Below are positions 7,222 to 17,595 of a stretch of 64,000 bases of DNA, one piece after another (position 1 is the first letter of the stretch; each line of letters begins with the position of its first letter). A program made the translations under genes and the position numbers. The notes under the pieces were generated by a model. The model was not told where the DNA came from. It did no database searches and worked only from the letters and a program-made list of their open reading frames with translations. The DNA lies in NCBI RefSeq assembly GCF_030693405.1, contig NZ_JAUYAW010000037.1, forward strand, positions 36,435 through 100,434, given 5' to 3'. Origin of the DNA: Phenylobacterium sp. Lineage in GTDB: Bacteria > Pseudomonadota > Alphaproteobacteria > Caulobacterales > Caulobacteraceae.

Positions 7222-9381
7222 ATGTCCCGCACCAAGACCATCCTGCTATCGGCCTCAGCCATGGCCCTCAGCCTCGCTGTCACGCCTGCCGCCCTGGCCC
7301 AGGAGAGCGCGGCGCAGGTCCAGGAACTGATCATCACCGGATCGCAGGTGGAGCTGGCGCCAGCCTATGCCGGCGGTCAGGTGGCCCGGGGCGGCCGGGT
7401 GGGCCTGTTCGGCGCCCTGGACATGATGAGCACGCCATTTTCGGCCACCAACTACACCGAGGAACTGGTCCGAAATCAGCAGGCCACCGGCATCGGCGAC
7501 GTGCTCAAGAACGAACCCATGGTCCGGGTCGCCAAGGGCTTCGGCAACTTCCAGGAGCTCTACGTCGTCCGTGGCTTCCCGGTCTATTCGGACGACATGA
7601 CCTACAACGGGGTCTACGGCATCCTCCCCCGGCAGTTCGTTGCGGCCGAACTGGTCGAGCGGGTCGAAGTGTTCCGCGGCGCCAACTCCTTTCTCAACGG
7701 GGCCGCGCCCGGCGGCAGCGGCGTTGGCGGCGCCTTCAACGTCGTCCCCAAGCGCGCGGGCGAGCCGCTGACGCGGGCCACCCTCGGCTACGAATCCGGC
7801 GGCCAGATCCATGGCGCCCTGGACGCCGCCCGCCGCTTTGGCCCCGAGCAGGACTTCGGCGCGCGGCTGAACCTGGTGCGCCGCGACGGCGGAACCGCCA
7901 TCTCCGATCAGGAGCGGGAGCTGTCAGTTGCTGCCCTTGGCCTAGACTATGATGACGGCCGCCTGCGTTTCTCCGCCGACGTGGGTTATCAGGATCATCA
8001 GATTGACCGTCCCCGCCCGAGCGTGACGCCCACCAGCGAGATACCCGCAGCGCCCGACGCCGATATCAACTTCGCCCAGCCCTGGACCTTCACCGACGAA
8101 GAGCAGCTGTTTGGCGTGGCCCGTGGCGAGTTCGACTTCACCCCTAACCTTACCGGTTGGGCGGCCCTTGGCGGTCGCGATGGCAAGGAAGCCAATGTCC
8201 TGGCCAATCCCACGGCCCAGGCTGGCGGCGCCATCACGGCCTACCGCTTCGACAACACCCGCAAGGACAAGGTGATCTCGGCCGATGCCGGCCTGCGAGC
8301 GGCCTTCGCCACCGGCGGCTTCGACCATCTGCTGGTGGCGTCCGTCTCGGCCATCCAGTCCAAGTCCCGCAATGCATACGCCTTCTCGAGCTTCGCCGGC
8401 TTCCCTGGCAATCTCTACAATCCGGTCGCCGTGGCGCCCCCGGCGGCCAACTTCTTCACCGGCGGCGACCTGAACAATCCCGGCGTCACCGAAGAGGTGG
8501 ACAACCGCTCCTTCGCGCTGGCCGACATGATCACCTTTTGGGACGGCCGGATGATCGCCACCCTGGGCGCCCGCTTCCAGGAGATCGAGACTACTTCGTT
8601 TGACTACAATACCGGCGCCCGGGTGTCGCAATACGCCGATGACGCCGTCACCCCGGCCTTCGGCCTGGTCTACAAGGCCACGGACGCCGTCTCGGTCTAC
8701 GCTAACTACGCCGAAGCCCTGACCCCCGGCCAGATCGCGCCCGGGGCGGTGGGCGGGGTCCCGGTCCTGAACGCCGGCGAGATCACCGCCCCCTTCCGCA
8801 GCAAGCAGTATGAGGCCGGCGTCAAGTTCGACCAGGGGACCTTTGGCGGGACGATCAGCGTCTTCTCCATCACCCAGCCCAGCGCCATCGTGGTCGCCAA
8901 CCGCTTCATCGTCGACGGCGAGCAGGAACATCGCGGGGTTGAGCTCAGCGTCTATGGCGAGCCCATGCCAGGCCTGCGCGTCCTGGGCGGCGCGACGGTT
9001 CTGAACGCCGAGCGCGAACGCACCCAGGGCGGCGCCTTCGATGGCAAAACCGCCATCGGCGTGCCCGAGCGCCAGGCCAATCTGAACATTGAATACGACC
9101 TGCCCGCCCTGCCCGGCCTCACGCTGGATGGTCGCCTCGTCTTTACGGGCCAGCAGTTCGCCAACGCGGCCAACACCCTGGAGCTGGACGCCTGGACCCG
9201 CCTGGACCTGGGGGTGCGCTACAGCTTCGACGCCCAGGGCAAGCCTCTCACCCTGCGGGCGCGGGTGGAGAACCTTACCGACGAGGCCGACTGGCTCTCG
9301 GCCGGCGGCTATCCGGGCGCCAACTATCTGGTCCTGGGGACCCCGCGGACCCTCATTGTTTCGGCCTCGGTGGATTTCTGA
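7222..9381 (+). CDS. TonB-dependent siderophore receptor
   Basis: A 719-aa outer-membrane receptor. It has a signal peptide (about 1-27, ending AALAQES) and a TonB-box-like QELIITG at about 34-40. The plug domain (about 60-180) has the typical VRGFPVYSDDMTYNGVYG and VERVEVFRGANSFLNGAAPGG motifs. The rest is a 22-strand-type barrel ending in an aromatic residue (SVDF). The plug and barrel motifs fit the siderophore-receptor subfamily. It should bind a ferric chelate and import it using TonB-ExbBD energy. A PepSY membrane protein follows, a pairing seen in siderophore reduction systems. The siderophore is unknown and no biosynthesis genes are nearby. Confidence 0.93.
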   Translation: MSRTKTILLSASAMALSLAVTPAALAQESAAQVQELIITGSQVELAPAYAGGQVARGGRVGLFGALDMMSTPFSATNYTEELVRNQQATGIGDVLKNEPMVRVAKGFGNFQELYVVRGFPVYSDDMTYNGVYGILPRQFVAAELVERVEVFRGANSFLNGAAPGGSGVGGAFNVVPKRAGEPLTRATLGYESGGQIHGALDAARRFGPEQDFGARLNLVRRDGGTAISDQERELSVAALGLDYDDGRLRFSADVGYQDHQIDRPRPSVTPTSEIPAAPDADINFAQPWTFTDEEQLFGVARGEFDFTPNLTGWAALGGRDGKEANVLANPTAQAGGAITAYRFDNTRKDKVISADAGLRAAFATGGFDHLLVASVSAIQSKSRNAYAFSSFAGFPGNLYNPVAVAPPAANFFTGGDLNNPGVTEEVDNRSFALADMITFWDGRMIATLGARFQEIETTSFDYNTGARVSQYADDAVTPAFGLVYKATDAVSVYANYAEALTPGQIAPGAVGGVPVLNAGEITAPFRSKQYEAGVKFDQGTFGGTISVFSITQPSAIVVANRFIVDGEQEHRGVELSVYGEPMPGLRVLGGATVLNAERERTQGGAFDGKTAIGVPERQANLNIEYDLPALPGLTLDGRLVFTGQQFANAANTLELDAWTRLDLGVRYSFDAQGKPLTLRARVENLTDEADWLSAGGYPGANYLVLGTPRTLIVSASVDF

Positions 9382-9390
9382 CTGGGGCTT

Positions 9391-9432
9391 TGGGCCGGGC
9401 GCGCGGGGATTGGTCCGTTGCGTCCCGGCCCA
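9391..9432 (+). other. Inverted repeat between receptor and PepSY gene
   Basis: A perfect 9-bp inverted repeat, TGGGCCGGG (9391-9399) and CCCGGCCCA (9424-9432), with a 24-nt loop, lies just after the receptor stop codon. There is no T-tract, so it could be a partial terminator or an mRNA-stability hairpin setting the receptor to PepSY ratio. Confidence 0.35.
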
Positions 9433-9488
9433 GAACCGCCTAGTTGAAAGCAATTCGCAAACTCAGCCCTGCCTGTAAGCCCGTCCGC

Positions 9489-10637
9489 ATGACCCGCAAC
9501 ACCGTCCGCGCCTGGTCCGTGGTCCACAAGTGGACCAGCCTCGTCTCGACGGCCTTCATGCTGATGCTGTGCCTGACTGGCCTGCCGCTGATCTTCCACC
9601 ACGAGATCGATGAGGCTCTCGGGACCCACGGCGCCTACGAGGCCCCGCCGCTGGGGACGCCCACCCTCAGCCTGGACCGCATGATGGCGGTCGCCCTGGC
9701 CGAACGGCCCGGCGAGGTCCCGCTCTATCTGAGCTTCGACGAGGACCGACCGGTCATCAATGTCACTACGGGGCCGCGGCCGGATGCGGCCAATGAGGAC
9801 ATGCACTTCGCCTCCTTTGACTGGACGAGCGCTGAGGCCCTACCGCCTCATCCGCAAGGCGGCGTCATGGACTTCATCCTGACCCTGCACATCGAGATGT
9901 TCATGGGGCTGCCTGGCATGCTGTTCCTGGGCTTCATGGGCATTGTGGTGTTCGCCGCCATCGTCTCGGGCGTGGTGCTGTATGCGCCCTTCATGCGAAA
10001 ACTGGATTTCGGCGTGGTGCGGGTCAGCCGCTCTTCCCGGGTCAAGTGGCTGGACTACCACAACCTCCTGGGCGTGGTGACCGTGGCCTGGCTGAGCGTC
10101 GTGACCCTGACCGGGACCATCAACACCCTGTCCCTGCCGATCATCCAGTACTGGCAGGCTGACCAGTTGGCCCAGATGACCGCGCCCTATCGCGGTTTGC
10201 CGCCGGCCCGCGCCGAGGCCTCAATCCAGCAGGCGATAGACACCGCGCTCGCCGCAGCCCCGAATATGCGCGTCCAGTTCGTGGCCTTTCCTGGCGTGGC
10301 CTATTCCACGCAGCACCACTACGCGGTCTTCATGCAGGGCGACACGCCGCTCACCAAGCACCTGCTGACCCCGGCGCTGATCGACGCCCGCACGGGGGAT
10401 CTCACCGCCATCCGTCCCATGCCATGGTACGCCCAGGCCCTGCTGCTGTCGGGGCCGTTGCACTTTGGCGACTATGGCGGTCTGCCGCTGAAAATCCTGT
10501 GGGCCCTGCTCGACATCGCCGCCATCGTAGTCCTCGGCAGCGGCCTCTATCTGTGGCTCAGCCGACGCCGCGCGCCCGCCACCGATCCTGTGGTCGCCCA
10601 GCTTGGCGACCGGCCGACCCTGGCGCCGGCGGAATGA
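9489..10637 (+). CDS. PepSY-associated TM helix protein (siderophore/ferric reductase-like)
   Basis: A 382-aa inner-membrane protein starting MTRNTVRAW. An in-frame TTG at 9444 would add 15 residues but lacks support. Four membrane segments are visible: WTSLVSTAFMLMLCLTGLPL, the stretch LPGMLFLGFMGIVVF, VVTVAWLSVVTLTG and ILWALLDIAAIVVLG. Conserved histidines flank them (HKW at the start of the first, DYHNLLG before the third). This is the PepSY_TM architecture, known in FpvG and FoxB of Pseudomonas, which reduce ferric siderophores at the inner membrane. Its location directly after a siderophore receptor supports the same job. The chelate handled is not known. Confidence 0.85.
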   Translation: MTRNTVRAWSVVHKWTSLVSTAFMLMLCLTGLPLIFHHEIDEALGTHGAYEAPPLGTPTLSLDRMMAVALAERPGEVPLYLSFDEDRPVINVTTGPRPDAANEDMHFASFDWTSAEALPPHPQGGVMDFILTLHIEMFMGLPGMLFLGFMGIVVFAAIVSGVVLYAPFMRKLDFGVVRVSRSSRVKWLDYHNLLGVVTVAWLSVVTLTGTINTLSLPIIQYWQADQLAQMTAPYRGLPPARAEASIQQAIDTALAAAPNMRVQFVAFPGVAYSTQHHYAVFMQGDTPLTKHLLTPALIDARTGDLTAIRPMPWYAQALLLSGPLHFGDYGGLPLKILWALLDIAAIVVLGSGLYLWLSRRRAPATDPVVAQLGDRPTLAPAE

Positions 10638-10828
10638 GCATGAGCCGCAAGCCCGACAGCGCGAACCTGTGGCGAACCTTCGCCGCCCCCCTGCTGATCC
10701 TGGGGGCGAGTCTCGTCGGACTGGTCGCCGCCCTGGTGGCCAATGGCCCGGGGGACTGGATCTCCTGGTTCGCTCTGAGCGCCCCGCTTGTTGCGGTGGT
10801 CTGGGGCCGTCTGCGCCGCGCGCGTTAG
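10634..10828 (+). CDS. Small two-helix membrane protein coupled to the PepSY gene
   Basis: A 64-aa protein (MSMSRKPDSANLWRTF...) whose ATG overlaps the PepSY stop codon as ATGA, indicating translational coupling. Two hydrophobic segments (PLLILGASLVGLVAALVAN and WFALSAPLVAVVWG) end with a basic tail RLRRAR. It is probably a membrane partner of the PepSY protein. Its stop codon overlaps the stop of the convergent ABC ATPase gene by 4 nt. Confidence 0.75.
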   Translation: MSMSRKPDSANLWRTFAAPLLILGASLVGLVAALVANGPGDWISWFALSAPLVAVVWGRLRRAR

Positions 10829-11856
10829 GCTTCGGCCGGGAAGACCCGCGCCAGGTCAGGAGCGATACGTACCGTCACCGTCTGACCCGTTTCCGGAACG
10901 GCGCCAGCGACATGGGCATGGGCCTGCTGGCCGTCTGCCTTCAGCTGCACCTCGTGATAGCCGCCGCCGAACCGCACCTGAGCCACATGCGCCGGCGCGC
11001 CTGCCTCGGCGAGGCGCAAGCCCTCCGGGCGCACCATGACCACGGCCGGCCCATCGGCGCAGCTGGTCGCCGGAACAGTTCCGAACGGGGTGTGAGCCAG
11101 GCCGGCGCGCACCTGACCGGGGATCAGATTGACCTCGCCCAGCAGGCGGGCGGCGTCGGGCGAGACGGGATCGAGATAGCAGGCCCGCGGGGCGCCCGCC
11201 TGGATGATGCGGCCGCCATGCATCAGCACCAGATCATCGGCCATCAGCAGGGCCTCTCGGGCGTCGTGGGTCACCACCAGCACGGTGGCGCCGGCCGCAC
11301 GCAGGGCCTCGGTGAGCGACAGGCGGACCTCACCCTTCAGATGAGCGTCGAGACCGGAAAAGGGTTCGTCCAGCAACAGGATCTGCGGCGCGCGGGCCAG
11401 CGCCCGGGCCAGGGCCACCCGCTGCTGCTCGCCGCCGGACAGGGCGTGGGGCCAGGCCCCGCCCCGCGTCCCCAGCTGGACGGCCTCAAGCATGGCCTGG
11501 GCGCGGTCCCGGCGCTGACGCCCCGGCAGCTTCCGCAGGCCGAAGGCGACGTTCTGCAGGGCCGTCATGTGAGGGAACAGGGCATAGTCCTGGAAGACCA
11601 GGCCAATGCCGCGATCCTCCGGCGCCACGGCGCCGCCAGCCCAGGACAGCCTGCGCCCGTCGGCTTCAATCTCGCCGGTGTCGGGGACTTCAAGACCCGC
11701 GATCAGGCGCAGCAGGGTGCTCTTCCCGCAGCCCGACGGCCCGAGCAGGCAGGTGATCTTCCCCCGGCGCAGGGTCAGGTCGGCGGCGGCCACCGCCGTG
11801 CGCGACCCATAGGCCTTGGACACTCCTTGAGCGGTCAGGGCGACTGTCTCGCTCAT
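10825..11856 (-). CDS. fbpC: Fe(III) ABC transporter ATP-binding protein (FbpC-like)
   Basis: A 343-aa ABC ATPase. Walker A is GPSGCGKST (about 39-47), Q-loop VFQDYALFPH, signature LSGGEQQRVALARALA, Walker B ILLLDEPFSGLD, and switch VTHD. A C-terminal TOBE-type regulatory region follows (about 240-343). It energises iron uptake with the adjacent permease and binding protein, and its start overlaps the permease stop by 4 nt (ATGA). Thiamine and putrescine importers share this layout, but the companion binding protein points to iron. Confidence 0.88.
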   Translation of the reverse strand: MSETVALTAQGVSKAYGSRTAVAAADLTLRRGKITCLLGPSGCGKSTLLRLIAGLEVPDTGEIEADGRRLSWAGGAVAPEDRGIGLVFQDYALFPHMTALQNVAFGLRKLPGRQRRDRAQAMLEAVQLGTRGGAWPHALSGGEQQRVALARALARAPQILLLDEPFSGLDAHLKGEVRLSLTEALRAAGATVLVVTHDAREALLMADDLVLMHGGRIIQAGAPRACYLDPVSPDAARLLGEVNLIPGQVRAGLAHTPFGTVPATSCADGPAVVMVRPEGLRLAEAGAPAHVAQVRFGGGYHEVQLKADGQQAHAHVAGAVPETGQTVTVRIAPDLARVFPAEA

Positions 11857-13376
11857 GCAGGCGCTCCTGGGCGAGAGGCGGCGATCTTGCGGGTCAGCCA
11901 GATCACCGCCGGAAGCGCGATCAGGACAATCAGCAGGGCTGGCCAGCCGGCCTGGGCTAGGCGCTCATCCCGGGCGTAGTTGTCGGCGATCACCGCCAGG
12001 GTGTCGAAGTTGAACGGCCGCAGGATCAGGGTCGCCGGCAGCTCTTTCAGAATGTCGATGAACACCACCAGCCCCGCGGTCAGCAGGGCGCCGCGGGCGA
12101 TGGGCAGTTGTACGCTCCAGGCGGCGCCTGAGGGGCTGCGGCCGAGGGTGCGGGCGGCCTGCACCATGGAAGGCGTGACCCGGGAGAGGCCCGCATCGAT
12201 GGGCTCCAGAGCGGCGGCCATCAATCGGGCGGCATAGGCGTAGATCAACATGATGAGGCCCGCCCCGAACCCTTGTGCGGCGCCTGGCGCCAGCCGCCAG
12301 ACGAAGGCCGCCGGGACCAGCAGGCCGATGGCCATGACCGCGCCCGGCGTCGCATAGCCCAGGCTGGCCAGTCTCGCCAGATGCGGAACCCGGGCCGCGC
12401 CCAGCGCCAGGGCGGTGGCCAGGGCCACGGTGACAACGGCCCCGGCGGCGGCCAGGGTCAGAGAATTGCCCCCAGCCTCGATCAGGCGGGGCCAGTCTGG
12501 GCTGACTGGCAGGAAGGCGATCACCAGCCAGGCGGCCGGCAGCAGCAGACCGAGGGTGATCAGGGTCAGGCAGAACAATCCAGCCATCAGCCCGGCGGGC
12601 CGAGACAGCGTCGTCACCGGCAAGGGTCGCCAGCGGGCGTTGGCGCTCTCATAGCCCCGGCCGCCCCGTCCCCAGCGCTCGATCCACAGCAGCAGGGCCG
12701 CGGCGCCCAGCAGCGGCAGGGCGAACTGCGCCGCCGAGGTCAGGGAGCCGAACACGAACCAGGCCCGCACCACGCCGGTGGTCAGCGTCTGGACGCTGAG
12801 GAACTGGACGGCGCCATAGTCGGCCAGGGTCTCCATCACCGCCAGCGCCACTCCGGCCGCCAGGGCCGGACGGGCGAGCGGCATGGCCACCCGCAGGAAG
12901 GCCTGGGCCGGGGTGCAGCCCAGGGCGCGAGCAGCCTCCAGAGCGTGGGCCGACTGGTTCACGAAGGCCGCGCGCATGGCGAGATAGACGTAAGGGTAGA
13001 AGGCGCAGGTGAGGACGAAGGCCGCCCCGGGAATGGTCCGCATCTCGAACGGAAGGTCAAAGCCCAGGGCCGCGCGCATCCACATCCGCAGGTCGCCGGC
13101 CACGTCGAACAGGTCGGCATAGGCATAGGCCACCGCAAAGGCCGGCGCAGCCAGCGGCAGGGCGAGCGCCCAGGCGAAGATGTCGCGGCCGGGAAAGCGG
13201 TGCATCACCACCAGCCAGGCGGCCAGGGAGCCCAAGGCGCCTGTCGCCACAGCCACCAACGCCGCCAGGACCGCCGACGTGGCGGCGTAGCGGGCGATGT
13301 CCCGCGCCGGAATGGCGGCGGTTTCTCCGGTCAGGGCGGCGGCGACTACCCCCGCCAGGGGCAGGATGGCGACCAC
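11853..13376 (-). CDS. fbpB: Fe(III) ABC transporter permease (FbpB-like)
   Basis: A double-length permease (507 aa from the GTG at 13376) with two fused sets of six membrane helices. Each half has the EAA loop that contacts the ATPase: EAARALGCTPAQAFLRVAMPLARPAL in the first half and QAARTLGRSPSGAAWSVQLPIARGAL in the second. The GTG start is doubtful. In-frame codons upstream encode [17 protein letters not shown], which completes the first helix, yet no ATG or GTG exists before the preceding gene's stop at 13448. A rare CTG start (for example at 13436 or 13421) is therefore plausible. Confidence 0.85.
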   Translation of the reverse strand: MVAILPLAGVVAAALTGETAAIPARDIARYAATSAVLAALVAVATGALGSLAAWLVVMHRFPGRDIFAWALALPLAAPAFAVAYAYADLFDVAGDLRMWMRAALGFDLPFEMRTIPGAAFVLTCAFYPYVYLAMRAAFVNQSAHALEAARALGCTPAQAFLRVAMPLARPALAAGVALAVMETLADYGAVQFLSVQTLTTGVVRAWFVFGSLTSAAQFALPLLGAAALLLWIERWGRGGRGYESANARWRPLPVTTLSRPAGLMAGLFCLTLITLGLLLPAAWLVIAFLPVSPDWPRLIEAGGNSLTLAAAGAVVTVALATALALGAARVPHLARLASLGYATPGAVMAIGLLVPAAFVWRLAPGAAQGFGAGLIMLIYAYAARLMAAALEPIDAGLSRVTPSMVQAARTLGRSPSGAAWSVQLPIARGALLTAGLVVFIDILKELPATLILRPFNFDTLAVIADNYARDERLAQAGWPALLIVLIALPAVIWLTRKIAASRPGAPA

Positions 13377-13447
13377 CGCCGCCAGCCCGGCCAGCAGGCT
13401 GAGCAGTCCAGGCCGGCGCAGGCCTCGCCGCGTCAGGGCCGGCGCGT

Positions 13448-14506
13448 TTATCGCCAGCCCGCCGCGGTCATCAGGGCCTGGGCCTCAGCCTGGCGAGGCC
13501 CATAGGTCGCCACCGCCATAGGGTGGGCGGCGAAGTCGGCATAGGCGGCGGTGGGTTCAGGGGCGGCGACCCCAGGGCTGGCGGGATACTCGCCATTCTC
13601 CTGCGAGACCAGGGTCTGGGCCTCCGGCGAAGCCAGGAACTCCAGGAGCCGGATGGCCGCCTCGCGGTGGGGGGCGTTGGCCGTCACCCCGGCGCCGGAG
13701 ACGTTCACATGCGCCCCCTGACCGTCCAGCGACGGGAAGGCCAGCTTGACCTTCTCGGTGACCGCGCGGTCGCCCGCGTCATCGCCGGCGGCCATGCGGA
13801 TGTAATAATAGCTGTTGGTCAGCGCGATCTGGCAGACGCCCGCGGCCACGGCGCGGATCTGGTCCCGGTCGCCGCCTTCCGGCTGGCGGGCGAGGTTGGC
13901 CACGATCCCGCGGGCCCATTGGGCGGTCTTTTCCGGCCCCCAGGCCTCGATCAGGGCGCCGACCAGGGAGAGGTTATAGATGTTGTCCGAGGAGCGGACA
14001 CAGAGCTGGCCGCGGAACCGCGGACTGGCGATGTCCTCATAGGAGGCGATCTCTTCGGGGCGCACCTTGGCCGCGTCATAGGCCACCACGCGCGCCCGGC
14101 GCTGGAAGCCGAACCACCGCCCCTCCGGCTCACGGAGGTTCTCCGGAATGGCCGTGTTCAGCGCCTCAGACTGAACCGGCGCCAGCAGGCCGGCCTCCTG
14201 CGCGCGCCACAGGGCGCCGGCGTCAGCCGCGACGAAGACATCGGCAGGGCTTGCGGCGCCCTCGCTCTGCATGCGCGCGATCAGCTGCGGCGCGGAGCCT
14301 TCGATGATGTTGACCTTGATGCCCGTCGCCCCGGTGAACTGCTCATAGAGCTTCTGGTCCACGTCATAATGGCGGGCGCTGTAGACATTCACTTCGCCGC
14401 CGGCGGCGGCGGTGTCAGCGGCGGGCTCCGTGGCCGGGCTGCAGGCGGCGAGCGACAGGGCGGCGGCGAAGCCGGCGAAGACGGTCAGGCGTGGGGTCAC
14501 GGGCAT
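13448..14506 (-). CDS. fbpA: Fe(III) ABC transporter substrate-binding lipoprotein (FbpA-like)
   Basis: A 352-aa binding protein starting MPVTPRLTVFAGF. The frame stays open far upstream, but AGAGGA lies 4-5 nt before the ATG at 14506 and fixes the start. A lipobox (LSLAAC) predicts a lipid-anchored protein. The mature part opens GEVNVYSARHYDVDQKLYEQF, the classic start of Fe(III)-binding FutA/FbpA proteins, and contains a TNSYYYIR segment with the tyrosines that coordinate ferric iron. It delivers Fe(III) to the FbpB-FbpC complex encoded next. The gene diverges from chrA. Confidence 0.9.
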   Translation of the reverse strand: MPVTPRLTVFAGFAAALSLAACSPATEPAADTAAAGGEVNVYSARHYDVDQKLYEQFTGATGIKVNIIEGSAPQLIARMQSEGAASPADVFVAADAGALWRAQEAGLLAPVQSEALNTAIPENLREPEGRWFGFQRRARVVAYDAAKVRPEEIASYEDIASPRFRGQLCVRSSDNIYNLSLVGALIEAWGPEKTAQWARGIVANLARQPEGGDRDQIRAVAAGVCQIALTNSYYYIRMAAGDDAGDRAVTEKVKLAFPSLDGQGAHVNVSGAGVTANAPHREAAIRLLEFLASPEAQTLVSQENGEYPASPGVAAPEPTAAYADFAAHPMAVATYGPRQAEAQALMTAAGWR

Positions 14507-14629
14507 GGCTCCTCTGATCGACCCCAGACTTAGAGACATTGAGAACCCGTCGCAATGACTCGTAACTCTTGGCCCTCGTGCGGCGGCGGAATCTGTCCTA
14601 GTGGGCTGGTATAGCCCTGGAGCGCCTGG

Positions 14630-16018
<1,389 letters not shown>

Positions 16019-16070
16019 GACGTTCAGTGCAATTGCACCAAAAGCCGCCGGCCTGCTAGGATCAGCCATC

Positions 16071-16496
16071 ATGGCAAATCCCCATCCCCCTTCCAGCCTC
16101 AGCGCCGGCCTGCGCTGCCGCTGTCCCAATTGCGGCCAGGGCAAGTTGTTCAAGGGTTACCTGACCCTGGCCGAAGGCTGCGACCAGTGCGGTCTGGACT
16201 ACAGCTTCGCCGACCCGGCCGATGGCCCGGCCTTCTTCGTGATGACCGGCGTAGGGATCGTGGTCACCACGCTTTGGGCCATCTGGGCCGTGATGGCCCA
16301 GCCCCCGATCTGGGCGCAGATGGCCGTGGCCTTCCCGGCCATGATCGGCGGGTGCCTGGGCAGCCTGCGGCCGGTCAAGGCCTGGTTGGTGGCTGAGCAG
16401 TTCGTTCACAAGGCCGGCGACGCCGAGTTTGTCAGCCTCGGCAAGCATGGCGAGGGCGGCTTCACCTGGGATCGCCGCAAGGCGTCGGGCGGCTAA
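16071..16496 (+). CDS. DUF983 zinc-ribbon membrane protein
   Basis: A 141-aa protein with an N-terminal zinc ribbon (Cys 18, 21, 37 and 40, in CPNCGQG and CDQCGLDY). Two hydrophobic segments follow (FFVMTGVGIVVTTLWAIWAV and IWAQMAVAFPAMIGG). This is the DUF983 layout, common in alphaproteobacteria and of unknown function. The ATG at 16071 is preferred over an upstream in-frame start because it begins right before the family's conserved region. Confidence 0.85.
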   Translation: MANPHPPSSLSAGLRCRCPNCGQGKLFKGYLTLAEGCDQCGLDYSFADPADGPAFFVMTGVGIVVTTLWAIWAVMAQPPIWAQMAVAFPAMIGGCLGSLRPVKAWLVAEQFVHKAGDAEFVSLGKHGEGGFTWDRRKASGG

Positions 16497-16549
16497 AACA
16501 CCGCGCACCATTAACCTGCTGTTTGGCAAAGCGCGCCACGGCTCTCCCC

Positions 16550-16750
16550 ATGGGGAGAGATGATGTGACCTTGGAAGACCGGTTCAAGTCGGCGGTGCGC
16601 CGCGCCTATGGCGCCGCCGGCGTCCGACTGCAGGAACATCACGCCGACTCCCTGGCCAGCGTCTATGCCAACTGGGCTCGGGGCGCCGACGAGAGCGTGG
16701 TGGCCCGCGTCGAACGCGCCCTGGCGGCCTCCCTCGGGGTCAGGACCTGA
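16550..16750 (+). CDS. Small helical hypothetical protein
   Basis: A 66-aa protein (MGRDDVTLEDRFKSAVRRAYGAAGVRL...) predicted to be two or three helices with no membrane segment. Codon third positions are strongly G/C, as in neighbouring genes. The start is uncertain: ATG at 16550 or the GTG at 16565, which has a GGAGAG ribosome site 6 nt before it. No family is recognised. Confidence 0.6.
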   Translation: MGRDDVTLEDRFKSAVRRAYGAAGVRLQEHHADSLASVYANWARGADESVVARVERALAASLGVRT

Positions 16751-16765
16751 GGCGTAGGCGTATCC

Positions 16766-16942
16766 TCAGCGGTCGCCGCGATCGCCTTGTCCGGGCTTAG
16801 CCTTAGTCTTGGCGTCCTGGCGCTGATCTGCGGCCAGCGAGCGGCCCACATCGACGACGGACTTGAACTTCCCTTCCTCATCTCGGCGGACATAGCGCTT
16901 GTCTCCGGCGGTCGGCTCGATCAGCTCTCGCTTGCTGGTCAT
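16766..16942 (-). CDS. Small highly charged conserved alphaproteobacterial protein
   Basis: A 58-aa hydrophilic protein starting MTSKRELIEPTAGDKRYVRR and ending in a Lys/Arg/Asp/Gly-rich tail. The pattern ELIEP..GDKRYVRRDE.GKF is one I recognise as recurrent in small uncharacterised alphaproteobacterial proteins. A very strong ribosome site (GGAAGGAGA) lies 7 nt before the ATG, suggesting high expression. Function unknown. Confidence 0.75.
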   Translation of the reverse strand: MTSKRELIEPTAGDKRYVRRDEEGKFKSVVDVGRSLAADQRQDAKTKAKPGQGDRGDR

Positions 16943-16971
16943 GGCAGGTCTCCTTCCTGCCAGACGAATCC

Positions 16972-17535
16972 TCAAGGCGCCGGCGAAGTTCCCGCCCGCC
17001 CCGGCGTCGCCAGGATTTCCACTTCGCCGGCATAGCCCATGGCCCGGACCGCAGCGATCTGAGCCTCGATCTCCGGAACCGGCAGGGCGGTGGGCCGGCT
17101 GAACATGTAGATCTTCTCGAAGCCCGGCTCTGCGGAGATGAACCACTGGCCGTCCGGAGCATGGGCGATCACCCGGTAGGTGATGCTGGGGCGGAAGGGC
17201 CCAAAGCGGTAGCGGACCGAGAGCTCGGCGTTCTGGCCTGGATCCTGGATTTCGCCCACGCCGGAGATGGCCCGCTCCCGCCCTTCGGCCCCGCCCTGGC
17301 GGCAGGCGTCGGTGACGGCGATCTCGCCCCGCTCGGTCCGGCCATAGGTGGTGGTGGCGTACTCGCAGCCCCGGGTCAGGCGGGTCGGAGTCCTGGCCTG
17401 CTCGTACCAGACGCCGGCATAGAAATTGTCGAGAGCCAGCGGGCCTGCGGTGGGCGGATCAGCGGCATGGCTGACGGCCGCGCCCCCAAGAAGGATGAGG
17501 CCAGCGGTGGCGGCGACGATGGAGATAGACGGCAC
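16972..17535 (-). CDS. Lipocalin family protein (Blc-like), exported
   Basis: A 187-aa protein read from the GTG at 17535, which has GAAGGAG at a suitable distance; another GTG 30 nt further upstream is less well placed. A signal peptide (SIVAATAGLILLGGAAVSHA) precedes a lipocalin domain that opens DNFYAGVWYEQARTPTRL, matching the lipocalin GxWYE motif. It continues with RGCEYATTTYG and SYRFGPF-type strands and a late FEKIYMFSR strand. No lipobox Cys is present at the cleavage site, so it is probably a soluble periplasmic or outer-membrane-associated carrier of a lipid or other small hydrophobic ligand. Confidence 0.8.
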   Translation of the reverse strand: MPSISIVAATAGLILLGGAAVSHAADPPTAGPLALDNFYAGVWYEQARTPTRLTRGCEYATTTYGRTERGEIAVTDACRQGGAEGRERAISGVGEIQDPGQNAELSVRYRFGPFRPSITYRVIAHAPDGQWFISAEPGFEKIYMFSRPTALPVPEIEAQIAAVRAMGYAGEVEILATPGRAGTSPAP

Positions 17536-17595
17536 AGGAAGGGGCTCCTTCAGATCGGGGGGCACAGCAGATACGGCGCTGTGGCCGCCCCGGCT

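Noticed and set aside
7942..9453. 503-codon minus-strand frame opposite the TonB receptor gene.
   Set aside because: High-GC shadow frame: the translation is Gly/Gln/His-rich with no domain, while the plus strand encodes a complete receptor.
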